A DNA stretch of 64,000 nucleotides from Batillaria attramentaria (GCA_018292915.2 JACVVK020000344.1:197501-261500); one strand, 5' to 3'; numbered from the stretch's first letter, positions 22,215 to 33,694 are shown. Numbers and translations are program-made. Notes: a model not told the origin generated them from the sequence alone.

Positions 22215-22445
22215 CGAGTGACATCGAAATCAAAGATTCAAAGATTTTTAATCCTTTCTCCCCGTTTTGGGGTATGGAGTAATATCCAATTATGAAGAAC
22301 GTGAGAACAAAGTACAACAATATACAAGATACAGCTAAAGAAATCAGTCAATACTTTATTAATCCCTTCCGGGAAATTAAATGTCTGCCGGTGACATACA
22401 AACAGGACATAAAAGAGTTCTTAAAAGAGACATAAAACAATTTAT
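22215..22445 (-). mobile_element. Two stacked LINE 3' ends
   Basis: On the minus strand, one 3' end carries AGGATTAAAAATCTTTG followed by TGAATC repeats (22225-22300). A second carries GGGATTAATAAAGTATTGAC (22335-22385), closely resembling the LINE tail at 47705-47740. No coding sequence is attached to either. Confidence 0.6.
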
Positions 22446-22514
22446 CACCATAACACACATTTCATAAATTATCACATACACATGTATCACAGACTATATA
22501 GAGCGAACGGCCTC

Positions 22515-22561
22515 CACCCCCCCCCCCCACACACACACACACACCGTGGCACGCGCGCGCG

Positions 22562-22601
<40 letters not shown>

Positions 22602-22605
22602 GTGG

Positions 22606-22668
<63 letters not shown>

Positions 22669-22735
22669 GCACACACACATACACACACACACACCACCTC
22701 TCTCTCTCTCTCTCACACACACAAACCAAACTAAA
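22515..22735. repeat. (CA)n/(CG)n array cluster with GTGGCACGCG linker duplicated
   Basis: CA blocks alternate with CG dinucleotide blocks. The linker CACCGTGGCACGCGCGC occurs twice, so the composite unit was duplicated. Confidence 0.92.
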
Positions 22736-22769
22736 CCAAACCAAAAAGCACATCAATTTGATTCCAAGA

Positions 22770-22982
22770 TACATTATTACTAGTATACACATCACACCAT
22801 CATCCCATCATGTACATCATAACTGTGGCTTTAACATCGGTGCACATCTATCGTCGAATGGTTAAACGACTCAAGTTGTCGCGAATTCCATCGCTCTTAG
22901 GCCTTTTTACCAAAGGACGGTGGAAATAAAATCTATTCGACTGGTAGACAAATTAGCCCTGCAAAAGAAATCCATAAAGGAT
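22770..22982. repeat. Inverted-repeat arm, right, partner at 20553-20825
   Basis: It reads as the inverse of the left arm: ATCATCCCATCATGTACAT, GTGGCTTTAACATCGGTGCA, CGAATTCCATCGCTCTTAGG, GGTGGAAATAAAATCTATTC, CTGGTAGACAAATTAGC. It ends at a (TG)n(CG)n array. Confidence 0.88.
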
Positions 22983-23067
22983 GTGTGTGTGTGTGTGCGC
23001 GCGCGCGCGGAAGGGGGGGGGGAAGAGACCCACACTCTGTCTCTCTCTCTCTCCCTCTCTCTCTCGA

Positions 23068-24469
23068 ACCCTGTTTGTTGATTTACGGAAAGCCTTTGAC
23101 CTTGTCGACCACAACATTCTTCTCACTAAGCTTACACTTTATCTAAGTAACGCCTCATCAGCTGATCAAGGTTTAGTCCCTACGGCCAACAGCTCTCCGT
23201 TACATTGTCCTAAGAGTCTAATCCAAACGCCTCCCAAGGCGCCTGAGGCGTCCCACTTTTTCAGATCTTACCTTAGCGACCGACACCAGCAGGTCACCGT
23301 CAATGGGTCTTTTTCTTCAAACGGGTTAGTAACACGAGGAGTACCCCAAGGTTCCATCCTTGGACCCCTCTTATTCTGCATATTCATCAACGACCTCCCG
23401 TTACACCTTAACCACGAACAAGTATCATGCGACTTATTCGCTGACGACGCTACCATTCACACCTCCAACAAAAACATCAACACAGCGGACGGTTGCAGCG
23501 GGGCTTGGATGAAGTGTCCAACTGGTGTGAACGTAACTTCATGGTACTTAATCCGTCCAAAACTGAGTGCATGATCATAACTACGAGACAGAAACATCAG
23601 CTCAACCCACTTGCACTCAATTTGTCTCTCCATAACCAGGCCATTGTTCAAGTCAATGAACACCGTTTACTGGGTGTAATCGTTGACAACCAGTTGAAAT
23701 GGCAGGCCAACATTAATAAAGTCTGCAAAAAATTATCGAGAAATTTATTCCTACTGTCAAGGCTGAGACATTTCATTGACACAGACACTCGAAAGTTATT
23801 CTATTCGGCCCACATCAAGACTCATATTGACTACGCCTCTACCATATGGGATGAAAGCAGTGACGTACACCTAAAAAGACTCAACTCCCTACATCGACGA
23901 GCAGCAAAACTGATCCTACCTGACCCCTCCTTATCCACTGACCAGAAGCTCCGGAATCTAGAGATACTCCCTCTTTCAAAACAACTTCTTTTTAATAAAG
24001 GCGTTTTCATGTATAAAATCCTTAATGGTTTTCTTCCCCACTACCTCAGTCATCTCTTTACTACTTCAGACTCCCGTTACCCAAACTCCAGGTTACGCCT
24101 CATTATCCCACGTCCAAGGATAGATATATTTAAAACTAGCTTATCATTCTCGGGTGCCACTCTTTGGAACAGCTTGCCCACTCTCATTACAACAAGTAGT
24201 TCGCTCTCGTCGTTTAAAAAGGATCTTATAAATTTTTTGGTATCCTAGATCATGCTATGGCTATGTCACTGCTTTTCACCTGCACATGCGTCACTACATT
24301 TTATTTAGCGCCAAGTACCCACATTCACCTTTCAGCAATATGAATAACGTTCTCTTATCTGTGCATGATAACTCATCGTCATTTTTGTCCACTTCTATAG
24401 AAATTATGACATTATTTCCGCTTATGATTATGTTCTGCATAGGTGCGTGCGAATAATTCATGCGTGATG

Positions 24470-24518
<49 letters not shown>

Positions 24519-24665
24519 TCTTACTTTTTTTTTTTCTTCTTTTTTAATTTTTCAGTAGTATTAGCTCATGTAGTGTAGCAACGGCAAGTTTTAAAATTGG
24601 TATGAATATGCCTGTAACTTCTACCGTTGTAAAATAAAGGTTCTTGTTCTTGTTCTTGTTCTTGT
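23068..24665 (+). pseudogene. CR1/jockey-like LINE, 5'-truncated, one frameshift
   Basis: It opens within the RT palm (LFVDLRKAFDLVDHNILLTK). The block RGVPQGSILGPLLFCIFIND is followed by the catalytic LFADDATIH (about 23432-23458), so all palm motifs are present. A single frameshift near 23490 moves translation to a frame that continues to the stop at 24248, covering WCERNFMVLNPSKTECMI, LLGVIVDNQLKW, a thumb domain and the terminal GATLWNSLP...FKKDLINFL. The untranslated tail ends with CTACCGTTGTAAAATAAAG and a (TTCTTG)n repeat. One in-frame oddity is an apparent insertion of about 35 codons between LYLSNAS and HFFRSYLSDRHQQ. Confidence 0.92.
24471..24514. repeat. (GT)n microsatellite in LINE 3' UTR
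   Basis: Pure GT array inside the 3' untranslated part of the LINE. Confidence 0.9.
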
Positions 24666-24673
24666 TCTCTCTG

Positions 24674-24729
<56 letters not shown>

Positions 24730-25029
24730 CCGCTTTCGAAAACGATTCTTGTATAAACGCTTCGTCCACCCTCACACTCCATTCCCTGGGGAAGACCATC
24801 CTCCTCAGATTATCCTCTTTCCAGTAACCGCACCATCACATCGCCCCTGAACTGTCGTGCATACCTAACGTTTGTTAATGCGTATCAGCCCTTGATGTTT
24901 GGATCCTCACCAGGTTTCGATTATGACGTCACTTTTGCCCATCCCATTTCAGTATTAAATGTTGTGAGTTCTCACATATGGTGCATTAGACGGATTTGCG
25001 GGATTTGTGAGAATGTCTACATTGAGGAG

Positions 25030-25211
25030 AGGGGAGCCGGGGTGGTCGGATGGTAGAGCGTTGGACTTCTAATGCTCGGGTCGTGAGTTCGATCCAGGCT
25101 GGGGCCAAATATTTGTGCTGGCTTTTTCATCGTTGCCCCGTCTTTGATATCACCCTATGTGGTGGAAAAGGACGTTAAACCCCCCCAAACACCCACCCCA
25201 CCCCACCCACC
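25030..25211 (+). mobile_element. SINE family A, full length with 13-bp TSD
   Basis: Complete head, body and C-rich (CCCACC) tail. Exact duplications CTACATTGAGGAG at 25017-25029 and 25212-25224. Confidence 0.93.
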
Positions 25212-25481
25212 CTACATTGAGGAGGGGATATTCCGCTGTTGTTGAAACCCCGTTTAAGGAATTAATTATGTAATTATCTCCTGCGTTCGAACATTTAAAT
25301 ACCCATCGTCTTGACAAATCCTATGCGCACAAAGTGTCTAATATCGTACCACCTAGACACCTGCACCGTGACAGCATCCCGCAGGCTTGCACTCAGGCAA
25401 CAGAAGGGTACACGCCACGCAGATATCACAAGGAGACAGCTAGTGTTGCGACGCGGTTCACGGCTACGAGAATTTGAATTT

Positions 25482-25885
25482 TAATAATAATAATAATAAT
25501 AATAATAATTGTATAGGCGCTTTACCCAATTTCATGAATCGGCTCGAAGCGCCGCGAACTGAACCAAACACGCACGCTCACGTGAATCACACGCATTCTC
25601 TCACACACTGGACATAAACACATTACAATCACGTGGTGCGAAGGGTCAGCTCAGCTATTTAAATTTCGGAATTTAGAACTGCATTTATTTTTCAAATTTG
25701 GTGGCCTGAACATTTCCATAGCAGAGGGGGAGGAAGCGGGAGTACCCGGAGAGAACCCCCGACGATCGGCCCGAATGAACGGTGCCACATACGAGAAGGA
25801 AAAATTCTTTGCCCCGTGTGGGACTCGAATCCCTGACCTCTCGCATTGGTGACAAGTCTCTTAACCACTAGACCACCGACCGCCC
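25482..25885 (-). mobile_element. SINE family B, near full length
   Basis: On the minus strand it starts with GGGCGGTCGGTGGTCTAGTG, B box GATTCGAGTCCC, then a body that includes CCCCCTCTGCTATGG and GTGTGAGAGAATGCGTGTGA. It ends with CGCCTATACAATT and (ATT)n. This is the best-preserved B copy in the window, about 400 bp. Confidence 0.88.
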
Positions 25886-26213
25886 GGCTCGTGGACGGTA
25901 TTGTATCGCAGTGAGAGCTCTAATAATTATTTTGATAGACAAGTTCAAGCAGGGTGTGTGTGTGTGTATGTGTGTGGGGAGGGGGGAGGCTCTCACAACA
26001 GGTCCAAAACACACAAAACTGGCCTCTGTGAAGCGTAGTTAACATGGGATATGAGCGTACATAGAGTCCTTGATGTCGGGAATGGAAAACACAAAAAACA
26101 CACAAAAAACCTGACTCCCAATAATGCGCACTCGAGTTGTCGGCAAAGGATCACCTTGTCTTTGGGTCCTACTTGTTTGTAATCAACCCATAGTGTGTTT
26201 GTGTGTGTGTGTG

Positions 26214-26256
<43 letters not shown>

Positions 26257-27330
26257 CTGTCGCGGCGGTTTACTTCTACTGATATAATACTTTAACAGTT
26301 GAACTGAATGGGGCAGATTATATTCAACATTTACTCATCAATCACTAAATGGAATCATAAATAATTAAAATGTACGTTTCACGTAGACAACAAGGAAAAC
26401 AATCCTCTTTCACGAGTGCATCCAAGTCCCTCATAATTTTTTTCACCGACATTAGCCGGTTTGAGTGTGCGTCACGCAAAAACATCAAAAAGATGATGAT
26501 TTTAGGAAAAAAAAAACAAAAAAACATACCTGTGCTTACGGTAACATCCCCCACCACTCCCCCGCACCCACCCCCTCCTCCCCCCCCCCCACCCCCTCCC
26601 CCCCCCCCCAAAAAAAAAATAGGAAGGCAGGCCGGAAAAGTTTTTAAGAAAGACCAGTGGTTTGGCAACATTTTCGTGCATTTGGCGTTTTTGATTTTTT
26701 TTTTAATGTTCTCCTTCTACAGCAGACGACACAAACAGGCCGACCGAAGTGAATGGGAAGATCGAGATGTTTGTTCGTGGGTTTTCTTTTTAAATCTCTC
26801 AAATAAAAGTTTAGGGTCGGTGGCAAAAGATAGGGTCTCTCGGGTTACCATAAGCACAGGTTTTTTTCTTTCTTTCTTTCTTTCGTTTTAGTTTTCTTTA
26901 GTTTTAAACATCATTAGTCAAAGACAGAACCTGCAGTCTAGTCTGCAGCATTCTATACAGCACAAAACACAACGCACTAAAGATGGGCAGATTAGGCTTT
27001 TATGACTGAGACTGGGGGAAAAAATGCTGCTTTAAAGCAATTTCTGATTGCCCAATAGAGAGAGGATTACTTTCCATTTCAAGATTGTCGTTTGTATTTG
27101 CTGCGTGTGTCGGCATTATAAAACATCATTGCTCATTGCAGGAAGGGTTTCCACGTTTTCGAGCCATTCGTGCCTAACCTATCAGCTTTCCTGCCAGTCT
27201 CATCACTACTTGCTATGATTACACTGGGGAGTAAAATGCAAAACTGTCGAGAAGGTGAGGGCACTTTGAAAAGATGCGCCAAGTCCGTTGCGATATTTCT
27301 GCTTCGGGTGTTGAAACACTATACTGTGTC
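25886..27330. other. Gene-free stretch with (GTCT)n and C-runs
   Basis: A (GT)n(GTCT)n array at 26195-26260, a C-rich tract at 26560-26610 followed by an A-run, and a (TTTC)n at 26865-26885. The short phrase AGACCAGTGGTTTGGCAAC is not repeated elsewhere that I can see. No supported gene. Confidence 0.5.
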
Positions 27331-27334
27331 CTTC

Positions 27335-27603
27335 ATTCTGGCCGATCGTCGGGGGTTCTCTCCGGGTACTCCGGCTTCCTCCCCCTCTGCTTTGGAAATG
27401 TTCAGCCCACCAAATTTGAAAAATAAATGCAGTTCTAAATTCCGAAATTTAAATAGCTGAGCTGACCCTTCGCACCACGTGATTGTAATGTGTTGATGTC
27501 CAGTGTGTGAGAGAATGCGTGTGATTCACGTGAGCGTGCGTGTTGGGTTCAGTTCACGGCGCTTTGAGCCGAATCATGAAATTGTGTAAAGCGCCTATAC
27601 AAT

Positions 27604-27640
<37 letters not shown>
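27335..27640 (+). mobile_element. SINE family B, 5'-truncated
   Basis: Homology begins at GGCCGATCGTCGGGGGTTCT and runs through CCCCCTCTGCTTTGGAAATG, ACGTGATTGTAATGTGTTGA and GCGCCTATACAATACTCATT to a (TTA)n tail. The tRNA-like head is missing. Confidence 0.85.
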
Positions 27641-27641
<1 letters not shown>

Positions 27642-28390
27642 TATAAAATATGTATACGGAAAGGCATAATGTTTACACAGCATAATTCTGGTAAAGGCAA
27701 ACCTGGCTGCTGAGAAACATGCGCAAGTGACGTGGCATTTTCAGCAGACATTTGGGAATTTGCCAAAGCACAATCACATTGAAAATGAACAGCATGTAGA
27801 AGACGACTTGTTTACTGTGCACAAGCAAAGGTTCACAATGGTGCAACTACTAAACGAATCTGGACGCGTCCCAGTAGGGACAGGAACCTCATCTGACGGA
27901 AATTTCTAGGGTCGCAGGATTTTAGAATTCACGCGATTTTCCATTACCATTTTTCAATGCGCTGATCCATGGTTAATAGTCAGGGGATTTCTGGGTCGAA
28001 CTGTAATCATCTAAGTCGTTTCCGACCGTGGGCGAACACGCATGGATGACACTTTTGGTGAAGAGTTCGAAAGATCGGATGTAGAGAGACAGCGGAGCGT
28101 GTGGCTGACGTCAAGGTTATCTAGAGAGAGAAAAAAAATTGGCAGATTTCACAAGGTGCTTGTTAGAGCACGATTTCAAATCCTCAGACTATAGCCCTGA
28201 AAGAAGTCTTTGTTGCTTGCCCGGCTGAAAGCCCTAATATATAATTTAAACGTGATTTTGAAGAGCATCTGACGTACATACAAGAGTTTTTGTTTTGTTC
28301 TTTTAATTTTTGTTTTGTGGTTTGGGAGTTATTTTGGTTATCACCATTAGGCTTGCATCTCCAACAAGCAAAACATTTTTGGCTGTTGCC
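27641..28390. other. Gene-free stretch
   Basis: No supported gene. A diverged fragment of the TAAC-tailed retroposon lies near 28200-28245 (GAAGTCTTTGTTGCTTGCCC). Confidence 0.4.
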
Positions 28391-28391
28391 G

Positions 28392-28620
28392 CTTCTGTCG
28401 TTCTTTAGTCTTTTCTTTTCTTAACATTTCTTTTCTTTTGTTTTTCTTCTTTTCTTTTTCTTCGTTGTTTTTCTTTCTTTTCTTTCGTTCTCTTTTTTCT
28501 TGTCTTTCTTTTCTTTCCCCCTTCTTCCCTTGCTTCTTTTGCCTTTTTTTCCCTTTTTCTTTCTTTCTTTCTTTTCTCATCTTTTCGGGTTTGTTTTTTT
28601 TGTTTTGTTTTTTGAGGGAC
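28392..28620. repeat. T/C-rich polypyrimidine tract
   Basis: About 230 bp with almost no purines on the plus strand (TTTC and CTTTT motifs). The lysine-rich minus-strand frame is an artefact of this tract. Confidence 0.85.
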
Positions 28621-28744
28621 TTTTGAACCTCTCCATTCAAATGATTAAATAAATTAATAAATAAAAACGTCAGTCCCAAACAAAGTCAAAACTCCATAAG
28701 TGTCAATGCTTTCTCCTTTTGCTCAAGCTGCCTTTAAAGGCCCA

Positions 28745-29130
28745 ATTCTTAAAGATTTTAAGGCTTGTGTGGTGGTGTCTAATATCACACCACTTACATA
28801 CATGCACTAATACTTGAACAGACAGGTTTGTGTCGGGCTGATTGAAGCCAAAAGCGCAGGAGGCTCTGACAGTGTTGCGGCTATACTCGACCTGGCAGTT
28901 TTAAAGTGGGATTTTTTATGTTTTATAGGACCTGGCAGGAAGGGACTTTCATGAGCCGCGAATTAGCCTTTGTTGCTTGCGCGGCGTTAAGCCCTAAATA
29001 ACTAACTAACTCGACCTGGCAGTACGCTGTATTCGTGCAGCCGACAAGGGGAAAATGGCGGCAGTCGTTTACGGACATCTTTCGCGCGGCCATCAAACGT
29101 CAGTGGGTAGCATTCGGAGACGTACTAATC
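28745..29130. repeat. Dispersed repeat R2, copy interrupted by a retroposon
   Basis: Matches 21640-21895 on both sides of an insertion: ATACTCGACCTGGCAG to the left, and TACGCTG...CAGCCGACAAGGGG and GCGGCCATCAAACGTCAGTG to the right. The interrupting piece is 28900-29008. Confidence 0.75.
28900..29008 (+). mobile_element. Short TAAC-tailed retroposon with TSD
   Basis: Contains CTTTGTTGCTTGCGCGGCGT and TAAGCCCTAAATAACTAAC. It is bounded by a duplicated ACTCGACCTGGCAGT at 28885-28899 and 29009-29023, and sits inside repeat R2. Other copies are at 33735-33806 and 36164-36232. Confidence 0.87.
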
Positions 29131-29345
29131 TGCTTTGGAAACGTTTAGTCCACAAAATTTGAAAATACATACATTTCAAAATTCGGAAACTTAAATTGCT
29201 AAACTGACCCTTCGCATCATGTGACTGTAATGTGTTCATGCGCAGTGCGTGAGAGAATGCGTGTGGTTCACGTGAGCGTTGGGTTCAGCTCGGGGCGCAT
29301 TAAGCCAGTTAAAGCGACTACACAATACTCTATCATAGTTATTAT
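29131..29345 (+). mobile_element. SINE family B, 5'-truncated
   Basis: Begins at CTGCTTTGGAAACGTTTAGT and ends near CACAATACTC without a clean (TTA)n tail. It is joined directly to the R2 repeat. Confidence 0.72.
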
Positions 29346-29520
29346 ATTGTTAATCTCTAAGATAGTTTTTTTTTGTTATTGTATTGTTTTGTTTTCTTCC
29401 TTTTATTTTATTTTATTTTTATTTTATTCATTTATTTTTTTATTTTTTTATTTTTTTATTTTTTATTTTTTTTTTTTTTTTTTTTGGGGGGGGGGATGGT
29501 GGAGTTGGGTTTTTTTTTTT
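29346..29520. repeat. T-rich tract ending in a G-run
   Basis: (TTTTA)n-type sequence, then a T-run, G-run and second T-run at 29465-29520. Confidence 0.8.
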
Positions 29521-29903
29521 AATCTAGCATACCAGCGGAGTCACCAGCCGTCTTAAACAAAAACTCTCCCTGGTAACCGTAGAAATGGCGCCTACAATCA
29601 ATTTAAATACGATGCAGATCGTACGCACTCTACGTTCAGGAATGTCCAGCCACGGCCAGTTTTGCTTGCTTGTTGATTGATGCCTGTGCGCCATTCTACC
29701 CATTTGTCAGCATCCGCTGACAACGGCTGTCCAGTTAGCGCGGACCCAGGGGGAAAAGTGATCTCAGAAGTGTGTCCTCTGTAATGAATTTGCGGAGATT
29801 GTGGAGCTATCGATGTCACCTGATTATACTGTATCCAAGAACAAGGCCATTAGCTAAGAAGGCGGTGATTGAAATCGGCGTAAAGATTACAATGGACGAA
29901 GGG

Positions 29904-30090
29904 GTTGGGTGGGTGTTTAGGGGTTTAACGTCCTTTTTTTTCCACCACGCCGGGGGGTGATATCAAAGGGTGGCGACGAGGAAAAATCCAACAGAACTGT
30001 CAAGCTCCCAGCCAGGCTTCGAACTCACGACCATGCCATTCAAAGTTAATTTGGTCTACCGCCGCTCGACTGTCTTGGCTCCCCCCAGTG
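29904..30090 (-). mobile_element. SINE family A, diverged copy
   Basis: On the minus strand the head is GAGCCAAGACAGTCGAGCGG, with B box GAGTTCGAAGCC. The tail side reads GGTTGGGTGGGTGTTTAGGG, TTTAACGTCC. Extra T residues interrupt the CCTTTTCCACCAC segment. Confidence 0.82.
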
Positions 30091-30591
30091 GACGAAGAGA
30101 TGGAGAGATAGAATGTACATGTTCCTTTGTGTTAAAGGCCCAGTCTTCAAGACTTTTATGCTCACAGATCGTACTGAGCTGTTTTCATGGGTGCCTATAG
30201 CACCACGCCTGCACTGCATCAGCATCTCAAAATCGGCCCAGCACAATGACGCGACTGACACAAGAAGCGAGAGGCGCGTATGTACAACATCAGTGGGTGC
30301 GGTGTTTTCTATATGGCAATATTCATGGTTGATCTACTGCCTCTTCTCCCCCCCCCACCCCCTTCCCACTTCCACCTGCCACCTCTCGTTACTCTCGCTG
30401 ACAACCACACATGCATTTTTGTTTTCCTACCTTTTTTTTTTTTTTTTTTGGTCGCCTAGCATTTCGTCGCGTTCTGTCGCAATGCGTCAGTTGTGCTTCG
30501 CTTTGTTTCTGATTTTCTGTCTGGCAGAGGTCTGGTGAATTAAAAAAAAAAAACAGTTTAAATACAAAGTATCGCATTGCCCGCAGGCGTG

Positions 30592-30594
<3 letters not shown>

Positions 30595-30660
<66 letters not shown>
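30595..30660. repeat. (GT)n microsatellite
   Basis: Pure GT array of about 65 bp. Confidence 0.95.
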
Positions 30661-30919
30661 TTTTCTTTTAGCAGCAGCAGTAGCTGCAGCCGACACGGTG
30701 ACACACAAATTTCAGCTTCAAGGCCCAACATTGACGGATGACCCAAGCTGTAGAGGCAGACTGGCCAAGTGGGTACGCGCATACTCATGCATGACTTCTT
30801 CTTCATATCCGGTTCTCTAAAATCCGAGACTATGCATGTGTAGAATGCCCCCTACGTGGAGGAAAAGGACGTTTAAACCTTTAAACAGCCCTTGTCAATA
30901 AGTTCTACCATGTCAGTAG

Positions 30920-31160
30920 AGCCTCGCTTTGATGACCGGAAGTATACAGGAGGGTGGGTGGGTGTTAGTGAGTTTAACGTCCTTTTCCACCACGGATGGG
31001 TGATAACAAAGATAGGGCAACGAGAAATAGCCAGCACAAATATCTGGCCCCAGCTGAGATTAGAACTCACGGCCCGAGCATTTAAAGTCCAAAGCTCTAC
31101 TATCCGACTATCCCCGTTCCCCGGAAGTATACAGGAAGCCATACCCATACTCCGTCTAAC
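30920..31160 (+). repeat. About 165-bp repeat unit split by a SINE
   Basis: The left part GAGCCTCGCTTTGATGACCG GAAGTATACAGG and the right part AAGCCATACCCATACTC match the uninterrupted units at 31779 and 31944 (CAGCCTCNCTTTGATGACTG, GTAAANAGGAANCNATA). A SINE occupies the break at 30952-31120. Confidence 0.82.
30952..31120 (-). mobile_element. SINE family A, full length with 16-bp TSD
   Basis: Complete minus-strand copy flanked by exact CCGGAAGTATACAGGA at 30936-30951 and 31121-31136. It interrupts a tandem-type repeat unit whose uninterrupted relatives lie about 800 bp downstream, which confirms the pre-insertion site. Confidence 0.93.
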
Positions 31161-31209
31161 AATAATAAAATATGATGACGATTTGTCATTATGCTCCTGT
31201 GGGGGCTTT

Positions 31210-31509
31210 GGGCCCGTATATAGTCGAGGTAAGGGAGTTTAGCCCCGGGTTAGAGTCTAACCTCGAACTAAACTAGCTCTAAGGTGAAATTTTCTGTTGG
31301 TTTTGTTGTTGTTGTTGTTGTTGTTGTTGTTTTAAATCAATAAGCGGGTCCATTCCAGCAAGGTGCCTGTTCCATTATAGAAGGATTTTTGTCTTTCTTT
31401 CTTCGCTTCCTTTTTTTAATTTAATTTTGCTTTTGGGTTTCTTTTGTCCAAGTCTGGGTTAGGCCCGTAGCAGTGGGTTAAATTAACCTCGAGTTTTACA
31501 TACGGGCCC
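31210..31509. mobile_element. GGGCCC-ended MITE, 300-bp copy
   Basis: Opens GGGCCCGTATATAGTCGAGG and closes TTTTACATACGGGCCC. Relative to 15049-15430 it is in the opposite orientation inside and shorter, with a (TTG)n in the middle. Confidence 0.87.
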
Positions 31510-31778
31510 TGGTCGCCTCACAGTAGCAGAGTGGCATTACATACACATCACATACGCATTACATACACATTAAATACACGTCACATACACGTTGCATACA
31601 CACAGTCATGCTACACCCTAACACAACATAATGATGGTGACAGTGATTGTAGAGCAGTCAATTTAGAGCAGTCTAAGCTAAAAGCATAACGATCGATCGC
31701 CCTCGATAAAACACTAACAAGCTAAAACCATTTGCGTGTTTTCAACCCCTCCTCAACTTCTCCAAAGTGAGAATATCT

Positions 31779-32110
31779 GCAGCCTCACTTTGATGACTGG
31801 AAGTAAACAGGAAACCATATACGCATACCCTTTCTTTTCTAATCTAGCGGTTCAGTCTCTATCATTGTTAGCGAGACAGCTAGTTGCTTGAGCAAGTGAA
31901 TGGGGGCAGTGTAATGAGTTTGTCGTATTGTTTCCAACTGGGGTGCAGCCTCGCTTTGATGACTGGCAGTAAATAGGAAGCTATACCCATGCTCATTCTA
32001 ATCTAATGTACCGGTTTGGTCTCTATCAACGTAAGCGAGAGCGAGCTGGTTGTGTGGCAATGTGGGTGTGTAACGAGTTTTCTGTACTCTTGTTTTTAAC
32101 GGACAACCCG
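31779..32110 (+). repeat. About 165-bp tandem repeat, two copies
   Basis: Units begin at 31779 and 31944 with GCAGCCTCNCTTTGATGACTGG and contain CTAATCTA and GGTTTNGTCTCTATCA...AGCGAGA. The SINE-split relative is at 30920. Confidence 0.78.
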
Positions 32111-32836
32111 ATACATATGGAGAAGGGTAGGGCTTCTGCAGCTGTGATCTGTTAACAGTGATACCAGCTTTTGGTCACGAACCCGCCTCCCTGATTGGCC
32201 TTCTAAATGATCACGGGATCTAAAAACCGCATGCAGGTGCCATAACACACCACGTGATTGTGTCACCCTTAGGCGGGGATTCAATGTAACACAAGACGAG
32301 AGCTGGGAGTGAGTGGGAGTAAGACGTGGGTGGGTGGCTGCGGCAGTTCCACTAAGCATTCTATCCTCACACACTGGCGGGAATTTGGCCGGGCTTTTCC
32401 TTTTCCAGATCGAGTCAAAATCACGTGCAGATTAGTTCACGGTGCCTGTTTCGTCTCCATGTATACACGCACGCACAATATCAAGTGTGCATGTTAAAGA
32501 TCCCATTCCAAACGAGAGAGGCCGCGGAATGGCAAACAGTCCCACACCGTGCCTGCAGGAAAAAAACAAACAAACATGGGCGGCGCTATACTGGGGCGGG
32601 GGGTGGGGAAAAGGGGGGGGGGTGGAGTAGCAACCCGAGTTTCCCAGCACTGGGGTAATAAAGAGTATAAAATAAAATAAATGAATAAAACAAATCCCCA
32701 AAGGACTGTTTGTTTTACTCAATTTTTCTCAAGCGTATATTTGTCTTATCTATTAAAATGTTTATTATTTGTTTAGTAGTATGCGGGTCAGATATGCAAT
32801 TTCCCTTTTCGGGAAATATGTACACAATAAAGTATT
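32111..32836. other. Gene-free stretch, probable old retroposon at 32370-32600
   Basis: CGTGCAGATTAGTTCACGGT, CACGCACGCACAATATCAAG and GTTAAAGATCCCATTCCAAA resemble a retroposon body, but no second copy in the window allows definition. Short A- and G-runs follow. Confidence 0.4.
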
Positions 32837-32850
32837 CTGTATTCTGTAAA

Positions 32851-32950
32851 CCAAATATTCGTGCTGGCTTTTTCATCGTTGCCCCGTCTTTAGTGTCACC
32901 CGTATGTGGTGGAAAAGGACGTTAAACCCCCAAACACCCACCCACCCACC
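32851..32950 (+). mobile_element. SINE family A, tail-only insertion with 14-bp TSD
   Basis: Only the 3' 100 bp is present (CCAAATATTCGTGCTGGCTT through GGACGTTAAACCCCCAAACA). It is flanked by exact CTGTATTCTGTAAA at 32837-32850 and 32951-32964. The tRNA-like head was never inserted, so this is a 5'-truncated retroposition event. Confidence 0.92.
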
Positions 32951-32964
32951 CTGTATTCTGTAAA

Positions 32965-33690
32965 TCGTAGCGGATATATACACTATAAAATCACTGACGT
33001 CACTTTTGCAGGCGTAATACCACAAATAGACAGTGGGGTCAAGTTTGGCGTTGATTTGAAGGACCGCGTTCGGCGAGCGTGCTAGTTTGTCATGATGTTT
33101 GTACAAGGTGCGTGTTAGGCGGTTGCAAGAGGAGACAAGCTGCCACTGAAGCTGGGTCTTTTTGCGCACAAGGCAGGCAGAGGTGACGTGAGTGGATTTG
33201 AGTAAATTGCTTTCCTGCCTCAACAGAAAGTAGACTTGCATTACTCCAGTAAGGGCTGAGCGGAAAAGAGTGTTTTTCAAACTTATTTCAGGTGTATCCC
33301 GTAAATGGTCTGTGCATGGTAATGTTACTTCTAGATTGAAACATTTTTAGGGGTGGTTATGGTGCCTGATGCCAGTAGGGAACACAGAGGCATTTGGAGG
33401 TGTCTTTCAGTTGTGGTCTTGAACCTGTAGCTCTTACTCTATTTGCTAGTGACGACACTGGAGCTGTGGGAATTACATGTAAATACATGTACTCGCAATA
33501 ATTCCCCTGGGTGAGGATGTCCCCCCTGACTGCATCTTTAGCTTCGTGAAAGAGTCAAATCTGTTCTATAAAATTTAGACACCTCAAGTAATACGGACTA
33601 TCCTCGACCTCTATATGTTCGACGTACAAAGAAGTGAAACGTGTTTAGTACTTAAACCGGACAGATTCTGTATATATATTTACATCTCCT
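32965..33690. other. Gene-free stretch
   Basis: A minus-strand open frame (32950-33280) has no recognisable domain and I do not call it a gene. Nothing else is supported. Confidence 0.35.
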
Positions 33691-33694
33691 TTAA

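Noticed and set aside
25800..25885. tRNA gene on the minus strand
   Set aside because: It is the head of SINE family B: followed by the SINE body and repeated at 7409.
28347..28679. Lysine/glutamate-rich 110-codon frame
   Set aside because: It is the polypyrimidine tract read on the other strand.
32873..33280. 135-codon minus-strand frame
   Set aside because: It overlaps a SINE tail at one end and shows no recognisable motif or splice context.
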